The notes beneath the pieces are model-generated. The model had not been told where the DNA came from. It saw nothing but the letters and a program-made list of their open reading frames with translations, and searched no databases. 64,000 bases of DNA from Chelonoidis abingdonii (taxonomy: Eukaryota > Chordata > Testudines > Testudinidae): NCBI RefSeq assembly GCF_003597395.2, contig NC_133769.1, positions 45,302,283 to 45,366,282 of the forward strand. The letters are read 5' to 3'. The position numbers and the translations under genes were made by a program. Below are positions 57,019-64,000 of the stretch, one piece after another. The stretch's first letter is position 1. Every line of letters starts with the position of its first letter.

Positions 57019-58141
57019 AATGGAGCCCTAGGCAGGGGGAAGATCTTATAAGCCTTCACCTTGCAGGAGCCAATAGACTGCTCCCTTCTGTCCAACCAAG
57101 GAGCTACCTTGCAAAAAGTCCATGAAGAAGAGAGGAAGAACTAGGAGAGGATGATTGAGTAATCAGAGGAGCAAAGGGTTTCTTTCCTTGTTTGACCCAG
57201 ATAAAACCTCCCAACCTGAGACATTGTGGAGGGAAGGAGTATGCTTTGCGGTGAGACCTCCACTTCCAGTTTTTAAAAATATATGTTGGCCCTAAATTTA
57301 TTGTAGTGACCTTTTCCTTATTATTATGTTATTTTTACTTATTTGTATATATTGTTTGCAAAGGAGGTTGATGTATTTTCAGGGTGTGAAGAGAGCAATC
57401 CAATAGCTTTTTCCTCACTGCTACTAATGTTTCAGAGCTGAATATGCATTAAACTTGCAGTGATTGACATATAGTAATTGCTTCATTCCAGAATAATAGA
57501 TTGCAGCATTTCATCTCCAAGGCTCCCAGTTCTTCCTGTAAATATCACTTGGTATCTCAAATATTGTTACTTGCTTGAGCAAAAACATGAATTCACATCA
57601 GTATGTTTGTCTGACCATGTTTAAATCATTCTGTATATTTTCATGTAAAATTTACAAAAAAAATTAAGATGATCTTAAAACCATTAAACAATCTCAAATA
57701 TAGATAGTCTATTTCACATAGTAAAGATTCTGTACATTTTAAGAAGGGAATATTTGATAATTTTTTTGCATAAGAACTTTTCTGGCAATTGGTGGGAAAC
57801 GGAGATAATTTGCAGTATATCCATATGAAATATTGCAGTGGATGGGTTTCTTCAAGAAATAGTTGAAGTGTTTACAGTATTAAAAATAATGCTGAAATCT
57901 TATGCTTTTTGGTTGTGTGTAAGCTTTAGGCATAAAATACTCACATTCCTGAAGGAAGCATTACTTTTTAATGTTTATCATGTTTCCTTTTCACTGTTCA
58001 TTTCCTTACTGTTGCATTTTATCATTTGATCCATGGCCTTTCCTTAGTCACACTTAATTTACCTGATAAACTGCTTCATGAAGAATATTCATCAACTGTG
58101 TTAGAAACAATTTTTATGCAAAATTATTCAATTTAAGGGGA
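57019..58141. other. Intron sequence, nothing recognised
   Basis: AT-rich. A 63-codon frame at 57838-58029 shows no known homology. Confidence 0.45.
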
Positions 58142-58334
58142 TATATATATATATACACACACACATACAAAGAACATGAAAAGGTGGGAGTTGTCCTACC
58201 AGCTCTAAGAGGCTAATTAATTAAGAGAAAAAACTTTTGTAGTGATAACCAAGATAGCCCATTACAGACACCTTGTCAAGAAGGTGCGAGGATACTTAAC
58301 ATGGGGAAATAGATTCTGTGTGTGTAATGGCTCA
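58142..58334 (-). repeat. Left arm of the Penelope inverted repeat
   Basis: The complement of 58951-59135, about 88-90% identical by eye. Matching landmarks are AAAAGGTGGGAGTTG against CAACTCCCACCTTTT, AAGATAGCCCATTACAGACA against TGTCTGTAATGGGCTATCTT, and CATGGGGAAATAGATTC against GAATCTATTTCCCCAT. A TATATATATATACACACACA microsatellite (58142-58168) sits at its outer edge. Confidence 0.85.
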
Positions 58335-59275
58335 TTCATTGCTGTCACCTTCAGCCCCCAAGTAAAACCTCTCCAGCGCATCGTCAAAGATCTACAACCT
58401 ATCCTGAAAGATGATCCCTCACTCTCACAGATCTTGGGAGACAGACCTGTCCTCGCTTACAGACAGCCCCCCAACCTGAAGCAAATACTCACCAGCAACC
58501 ACACACCACAGAACAAAAACACTAACCCAGGAACCTGTCCTTGTAACAAAGCCCGATGTCAGCTCTGTCCACATATCTCTTCAAGTGACACCATCATAGG
58601 ATCTAATGACATCAGCCACGCCATCAGGGGCTTGTTCACCTGCACATCTACCAATATATGCCATCATGTGCCAGCAATGCCCCTGTGCCAGGTACATTGG
58701 CTAAACCAGACAGTCTCTACACAAAAGAGTAAATGTACACAAATCTGACATCAGGAATCATAACATTCAAAAACCAGTAGGAGGACACTTCAACCTCTCT
58801 GATCACTCAGTAACAGACACAAGGTGGCAATTTTGCAACAGAAAAGCTTCAAAAACAGACTCCAAGGAGAAAGTGCTGAACTTGAATTGATATGCAAACT
58901 AGATACCATCAATTTGGGTTTGAATAGAGACTGGGAATGGCTGAGCCATTATACACATTGAATCTATTTCCCCATATTAAGTGTCCTCACACTTTCTTGT
59001 CAAACTGTCTGTAATGGGCTATCTTGATTATCACTACAAAAGTTTTTTCTCTTAATTAATTAGCCTTTAGAGTTGGTAGGGCAACTCCCACCTTTTCATG
59101 TTCTCTGTATGTGTAAATATATTTCCCTACTATATGTTCCATTCTATGCATCCGATGAAGTGGGCTGTAGCCCATGAAAGCTTATGCTCAAATAAATTTG
59201 TTAGTTTCTAATGTGCCACAAGTACTCCTGTTCTTTTTGCAGATAGAAACTAACACAGCTACTACTCTGAAACCT
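58142..59275 (+). mobile_element. Penelope-like element with inverted copy of its 3' region
   Basis: Coding part, about 58350-58745: FSPQVKPLQRIVKDLQPILK, then PNLKQILTSNHTP, a CPCNKARCQLCPHI motif and HAIRGLFTCTSTNICHHVPA. This is the region between reverse transcriptase and the GIY-YIG endonuclease of Penelope-like elements. Shifted frames then give GGHFNLSDHS- and ELDTIN-type blocks. The noncoding tail follows to 59275 (GGGCTGTAGCCCATGAAAGC, ending CTAACACAGCTACTACTCTG). At the left, 58142-58334 is an inverted copy of 58951-59135, so the element folds back on itself. 5' truncated and inactive. The copies at 6690 and 25870 are from the same group. Confidence 0.8.
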
Positions 59276-59454
59276 GTTTTTGACAGTTTACTAGGAAAAT
59301 GATGACAAAACACACACCGAGATATCTTCAGAAGCCTTGCATGTCTATTGGAAATCAGTTCTATTCTTCCTGCAAGGGGTCTTGCATATAGCAGTTATTT
59401 GTAATTTCAACAATATGCTTGAGCAGCTATCATTCACAGTATTAAGTGTCACAT
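59276..59454. other. Intron sequence, nothing recognised
   Basis: Short gap between repeats. Confidence 0.4.
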
Positions 59455-59575
59455 CTGCCTGAAGACCTCACAGGAGTGTTATGAGGATAAATACATAAAG
59501 GATTGTAAAGCGATTTGAAGTCTACTGAGGGAAAAGTGCTATATAAGAAGTGATATTGTTAATAATAATAGTATG
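59455..59575 (+). repeat. MIR-like SINE tail (old)
   Basis: Reads CATCTGCCTGAAGACCTCAC, AGGAGTGTTATGAGGATAAA, then AAGTGCTATATAAGAAGTGA and an ATTGTTAATAATAATAG end. This is the 3' half of a MIR/CORE-type SINE (CTCACAGGG.TGTTGTGAGGATAAA...GTGCTATATAA). Diverged. Confidence 0.6.
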
Positions 59576-59829
59576 CTGGCTCCTGCAGGAAACCAGGCTA
59601 ATCTAAGAGTACATAAGTGTCTGTGTGCGCCTCTGAGAGATTAGATCGTTCAGATATATATTGCACAGAAAACTTAGAAACAGGAGGGAGGAAACTCATG
59701 TTACAGTCTGATTCCTTAAGAATAATGGAAAGAACTCTGCTCTGCTATGTTGAGCATGGGGACCTTACAGTAGATTTTGGCACAAGAATTGGGGTTTGCC
59801 AGGCATCCTCTGCACAAATGAGGGAAGAT
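59576..59829. other. Intron sequence, nothing recognised
   Basis: A 76-codon frame at 59617-59847 shows no known homology. Confidence 0.4.
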
Positions 59830-60170
59830 GGAAGACACTCTGAATGAAGAACAAAGGGTGCATTAGCATGGAGCTCTAGCTGCTGTCCAACAATGATCCC
59901 AGGCTGCTGTGCAAGAGAACTTGATGCAATTTATGAAGGAACAGCATCGATTTATGCATTAGGAACAGGAGCAAGCCCCAGGCTGCAGCCCCACAACAGC
60001 CATAGGTCCAAAAGCAGCTGTTTCAGAGGCTCACTTACCCTGATGTGCCTCAGAGGCAGGCTGTAAATCCCAGGCCTTTCTTGGCAAAGCTGGTGTCAGA
60101 ATTTGATCAAGAAGCTTACCTGCTCGCATATGAGCAAGATCAATGCAAGAAGTTGCTCTGGATTATCTAT
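59830..60170 (+). pseudogene. Retroelement gag-like scrap (tentative)
   Basis: One frame reads NLMQFMKEQHRFMH, a stop, then EQEQAP. A shifted frame reads AKLVSEFDQEAYLLAYEQ. The two resemble the glutamine-rich stretch and the following DPEAFL..FE block that open the gag of some LTR retroelements in turtles. The match is short and broken, so the assignment is weak; chance similarity is possible. Confidence 0.3.
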
Positions 60171-60299
60171 TTTGTTTATTTTCTGAAGGAAAGGAAGAAA
60201 CTGTATATTGGGATCTGGATTAGAATGTTGTTTCAGATTCTGAGGCCATATACATGGAACACAGATTAAATATTGGGGTGATGACTTTCACATAGCTAT

Positions 60300-60480
60300 A
60301 TGACAGTGGGCTGGGGATAGGATTTGTAGTCAAAAGAACAGGATTGTATTTTTTACCATGTGACCATGGGCAATTCTTTTTACTTTAGTTCCTCCATATT
60401 TTCTATCTGTGAATTTGCAATAGAATACTCACCTACCACATAATTGTGTTCGGAGATCTAATATTTGTAAAATGTGTTAT
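60300..60480 (+). repeat. MIR-type SINE (old)
   Basis: Contains CAGTGGGCTGGGGATAGGAT at the left, then ACCATGTGACCATGGGCAAT and TTTCTATCTGTGAATTTGCA. A TACTCACCTACCACATAA stretch follows. These match the MIR middle (GTGACCTTGGGCAA...ATCTGTAAAATGGG...TACCTACC.CA). It directly precedes the CR1 element. Confidence 0.55.
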
Positions 60481-60499
60481 CCTTGCTCAAGTTACTGTA

Positions 60500-62716
60500 T
60501 AAGTGCAAATGGTTGAGAATTTGAAAGTGGAAGGTGATAGAGTTCATGAATTTAAGGAATGATTGGAGGGAAAACAGCAGACTAAAGATAATGAATTTCA
60601 AGAAGGCAGACTTCAACAAACTCAGGGAGTTGGTAGGTAAGATCCATGGGAAAAACAGTTCGAGAGAGTTGGCAGTTTTTTGAAGAGACATTATATAGAT
60701 TCACAAGAGTAAACTATCCCACAGTGCAGGAAAGATAGGAAGTATGGCAAGATACCATTCTGGCTTAACCAGGAGATCTTTAGTGAGTTGAAACTCAAAA
60801 AAAGAGTCCTACAAAAAATGGAAACTAGGTCAAATTATGAAAGGTGAATATAAACAAACCGCACAAGCATGTAGGGATAAAATTAGAAAGGCCGAGGCAC
60901 AAAATTAGGTTAAACTAGCTAAAGGCATAACGAGTAACAAGAAAACATTTTACAAATACATTAGAAGCAAGAGGAAGACTAAGGACGGGATAGGCCCATT
61001 ACTCAATGAGGGGAGAAAGACAATAACTGAGATTTTGGAAATGTCAGAAGTGCCAAATGACTTTTTTGTTTCAGTTTCCACCAAAAAAGTTAGTGGTGAT
61101 TGGACTTCTAACATAGTGAATGCCAGTGAAAAGAAGGTAAAATCTGAGGCTAAAATAGGGAAAGAACAAGTTAAAAATTACTTAGACGAGTTAGATGTCT
61201 TCAAGTCAGCAGGTCCTGATGAAATACCTCCTAAAATACTCAAGGAGCTGAGTGAGGAGATATCTGAGCCATTAGTGATGATCTTTGAAAACTCATGGAA
61301 AACAGGAGAGATTCCAGAGAACTGGAAGAGGGCAAATATAGTGCCAATCTATAAAAAGGGGAATAAGAAAAACCAGGGAAATTACAGACCAGTCAGTTTA
61401 TCTTCAGTACCTGGAAAGATAATAGAGCAAATAATCAAGCAATCAGTTTGCAAACACCTAGATGATAATAAAGTGATAAGTAACAGTCACCATGCTATTG
61501 TCAAGAACAAATCATGTCATACCAACATAACAGCTTTCTTTGATAGGGTAACAAACCTTTAAATAGGTGGGAAGCAGTAGATGAGGTATATCTTGACTTT
61601 AGTAAGACTTTTGATACTGTCTCACATGACCGTCTCATAAACAAGCTAGGGAAATACAACTTTGATGGAGCTAATATAACATGAATAAACAGTTGGAAAA
61701 CAGTTCCCAGAGAGTAGTTTTCCATGGTTTGCAGTCAAGCTGGAAGGGCTTATCAAGTGGGGTCCCGCAGTTCTGTTCAAAATTTTCATAAATAATTTAG
61801 ATAACGGCATAGAGAGTACATTTACAAAGTTTGTGGATGATACCAAGCTGAGAGGGATTGCAGGTGCTTTGGAGGATAGGATTAGAATTCAAAATGATCT
61901 TGTCAAATTGGCGAAATGGTTTGAAATAAATAACATGAAATTCAATAAGGACCAATGGAAAGTACCCCACATAGAAAAGAACAATCAGTTGCACACATAC
62001 AAAATGGGAAATGACTGCCTAGGAGGGAGTACTGCAGAAAGGGATTGGGAGGTAGTAGTGGATCACAAGCGAAATATTAGTCAGCAATGTAACAGTGTTG
62101 CAAAAAAAATCATTTTAGGATGTATTAACAGGAGTGTTGTAAGCAAAACACAAGAAGTAATTCTTTCACGCTACTCCATGCTGATAAGGCCTCAACAGGA
62201 GTATTGTGTCCAGTTCTGGCCGCCACATTTCAGGAAAGATGTGAACAAATTGGAAAAGATCCAGAGGAGAGCAACAAAAATGATGAAAGATCTAGAAAAT
62301 ATGACTTATGAGGAAAGATTTTTAAAAAATGGATTAGTTTAGTCTGGAGAAGAGAGAACTGATGGGGGACATAATTACAGTTTTCAAGTACACAAAAGAT
62401 TATTACGAGGAGGAGGATGAACATTGTTCCTGTTAATTTCAAAGGATAGGACAAGAAGCAATAGGCTTAATTGCTGCAAGGGAGGTTTAGGTTGGACATT
62501 AAGAAAAACTTTCTGTCAGGATAGCTAAGGACTGGAACAAATTGCCTTGGGAGAGTGTGGAATCTCCATCATTAAAGGTTTTTTATGAATAGGTTAGACA
62601 AACATCTGTTTGGAAATGGTCTCGTTATTACATGGACCTGCCTTGAGTGCAGGGAACTGGACTGAATGATCCGTTGAGGTCTCTTCCAATCCTACACGTC
62701 AGTGATTCTATGAAAT
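60500..62716 (+). mobile_element. CR1 LINE, 5'-truncated, 2.2 kb
   Basis: Longest CR1 in the window. The polymerase remnant starts around MNFKKADFNKLRELVGKIHG (60592). The long frame at 61035-61562 contains [14 protein letters not shown], then [38 protein letters not shown] and [20 protein letters not shown], the fingers motifs of CR1 reverse transcriptase. A stop and frameshift follow at 61561; then SKTFDTVSHDRLINK in another frame. The catalytic box FVDDTKLRGIAGALED starts in the frame at 61833-62342, which ends with LIRPQQEYCVQFW and KLEKIQRRATKMMKDLENMT. The 3' end at about 62716 is GTGATTCTATGAAATTG, the CR1 ATTCTATGA-type terminus. Dead through stops and frameshifts. Confidence 0.92.
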
Positions 62717-63529
62717 TGTTATTTTATGTTCAATTTCTGCAGTTGAGGTTCTTGCTTCTTTTGAGTGCAGTAGTTTTTCTATGCAAAAAGAGTATTGGAC
62801 ATATGCATAATATATGTAATACAGACACATGTACATATGCCATATCCTCTCATGCTTATCTGATGTTGATGAAGTTAATTCCTTTTTATAGATGCCACTA
62901 ATCCATACATACTAGAGTTGACAACTTTTTTTAATCTCAGGACCATGAAGACACTTCTGATGAACATTTTGCCTTTGGCCTACACCAGATTGTACCCATT
63001 GCCTTCTGCACCTCAAAAAAAAAAAAAAAGACAAACAAACAAAAAACCCTACAGGAGAATAACTCTTGTCTCTTACAAATTAATTGGTGATATATGGGCT
63101 AGCCAAAACACATTGCCCAAGAAACCTTACTCTTTCCAGCTCAGGGGGAAAAAAGGCCTCTGGAGAATGATTCATTGCAGCAGCAGCAAGACTGATAGAG
63201 GATAAGAGCAGGGAAAATTAACATGTGAATGATAACTTATAAACATGTTTGACAAGAGACAAACAAGGCAGGTTTTTGGAAAGAAACTAGTAAAATTTCC
63301 CAGTCCTGATATTCTTGAGAGCTGGCAGTGCATATAAATTAAATGAATGTGTAAAGTAATTTGTAAATTGAAATAAGGAATTTTAATAATATGGTAATCA
63401 AGATCCACTCCATGAATTACTAGGTGTCATGCAATCTGTTTTTCACTGTAAAATTGAGCAGTTTTGTATTGGCTTGAAGAGCAAACAGGCAAAGACCTAA
63501 AGAAAGTAGAAAGAACTTTTTAAGTATAA
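62717..63529. other. Intron sequence, nothing firm
   Basis: Contains an A-rich tract at 63017-63047 (a run of about 15 A, then ACAAACAAACAAAAAA) that could be a retroelement tail, but nothing recognisable precedes it. No exon found. Confidence 0.4.
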
Positions 63530-63821
63530 CAGGCCTTGTCTACACTATAGGGAAAAGTCAATCTAAGCTACACAGTTTGAGTACGGGAATAGTGTAACTC
63601 GAGTCGACATAGTTTAAATCTACTTACTGTGGGGTCCACGCTACTTGATGTCAATGGGAGACGCTCTCCCATTGACTCCCCTTACTCTTCTCAAACCGGT
63701 GCAGTAGAGATGGCAGAGCGATCTGTGATCTACTTAGCGGGTCTTCACTAGACTTGCTAAATCGACTGCCGATGCATTGATCGCATCATGTCAATCCCTC
63801 GGTAAGTGTAAACAAGCCCTC
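63530..63821. mobile_element. Palindromic non-autonomous DNA element (copy 2)
   Basis: About 292 bp, the same family as 13087-13384. It starts CAGGCCTTGTCTACACTAT; the complement of its end reads GAGGGCTTGTTTACACTTAC. Shared interior phrases include AGTCGACATAG and AATCTACTTACTG-type text. It has a perfect GTCAATGGGAG / CTCCCATTGAC hairpin (63650-63660 and 63666-63676) at a different place from the hairpins of copy 1. No clear 8-bp duplication: AAGTATAA against AGATATAG is only a weak match. Confidence 0.65.
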
Positions 63822-64000
63822 AGATATAGGAAACCAGCTAAGATGTTCTGTAAGCCCACTTGGCTGCCAGGCAGTAAAGTGCATAATTAAGGTAGATAAG
63901 CTGTTTAGCTTCAAAGTAATGTCCTTATCTGCATAATATTTAACCACAGAGGATGATGGGACAAAAGCTACCCTAAAAGCTGCATTTTGCAAGGGTATAA
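63822..64000. other. Intron sequence to the window edge
   Basis: No gene or repeat recognised. Confidence 0.4.

Noticed and set aside
1..64000. CRISPR arrays, operons, bacterial genes, ribosomal RNA
   Set aside because: No regularly spaced repeats and no dense coding; exon/intron structure and CR1/SINE content show a vertebrate genome.
43857..64000. Next CADPS2 exon (expected to begin WGTQGDF)
   Set aside because: Not found by eye in any frame on the + strand; presumed to lie beyond the window.

Overview
The window looks like intronic DNA from a vertebrate gene, in a turtle genome and most likely a hidden-necked (cryptodiran) one. Three short exons on the + strand (19850-19930, 32462-32698, 43735-43856) have correct splice sites and compatible phases. 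Together they encode about 146 contiguous residues of a calcium-dependent secretion activator, best matched to CADPS2 (CAPS2), a cytosolic priming factor for dense-core vesicle exocytosis. The third exon lies at the start of the C2 domain. No other exon was found by eye, so everything else is read as intron: at least 19.8 kb upstream, complete introns of 12,531 and 11,036 bp, and at least 20.1 kb downstream.

The turtle assignment rests on the repeats. There are CR1 LINEs in both orientations, tRNA-derived SINEs with CR1 tails (the tortoise Pol III/Cry I type), Penelope-like elements with GIY-YIG-type remnants, DIRS-type elements, a Ty3/gypsy-like gag relic and a gypsy-type solo LTR. There are also many small non-autonomous hAT and Tc1/mariner elements. 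Several have intact target-site duplications that can be read directly.

Layout. 1-5.1 kb: plain AT-rich intron. 5.1-7.5 kb: DIRS relic followed by a Penelope-like relic. 7.9-13.4 kb: an inverted pair of an unnamed repeat, a hairpin and a palindromic DNA element. 16-19.6 kb: hairpins, Penelope-type tails and two LINE fragments facing opposite ways. 19.85 kb: exon 1. 20.9-24.2 kb: DIRS element against an opposite-strand gypsy gag relic. 24.8-32.0 kb: hAT and mariner miniature elements, CR1 fragments and a foldback inserted in a larger repeat. 32.46 kb: exon 2. 33.5-36.9 kb: Tigger-like element and solo LTR. 40.7-44.3 kb: Penelope relic, a foldback with a 15-bp duplication, exon 3 and another foldback. 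47.4-50 kb: CR1 carrying three nested insertions. 53-57 kb: nested SINE and hAT elements and two CR1s. 58.1-62.7 kb: Penelope element with inverted copies of its 3' region, a gag-like scrap and a 2.2-kb CR1. 63.5 kb: second palindromic element.

No operon, tRNA or rRNA gene, CRISPR array or intact mobile-element gene was seen. The most unusual structures are the inverted (foldback) arrangements of Penelope-like 3' ends, which recur in at least two families and in two cases have clear target duplications. I did not find evidence of a wholly new biological system.
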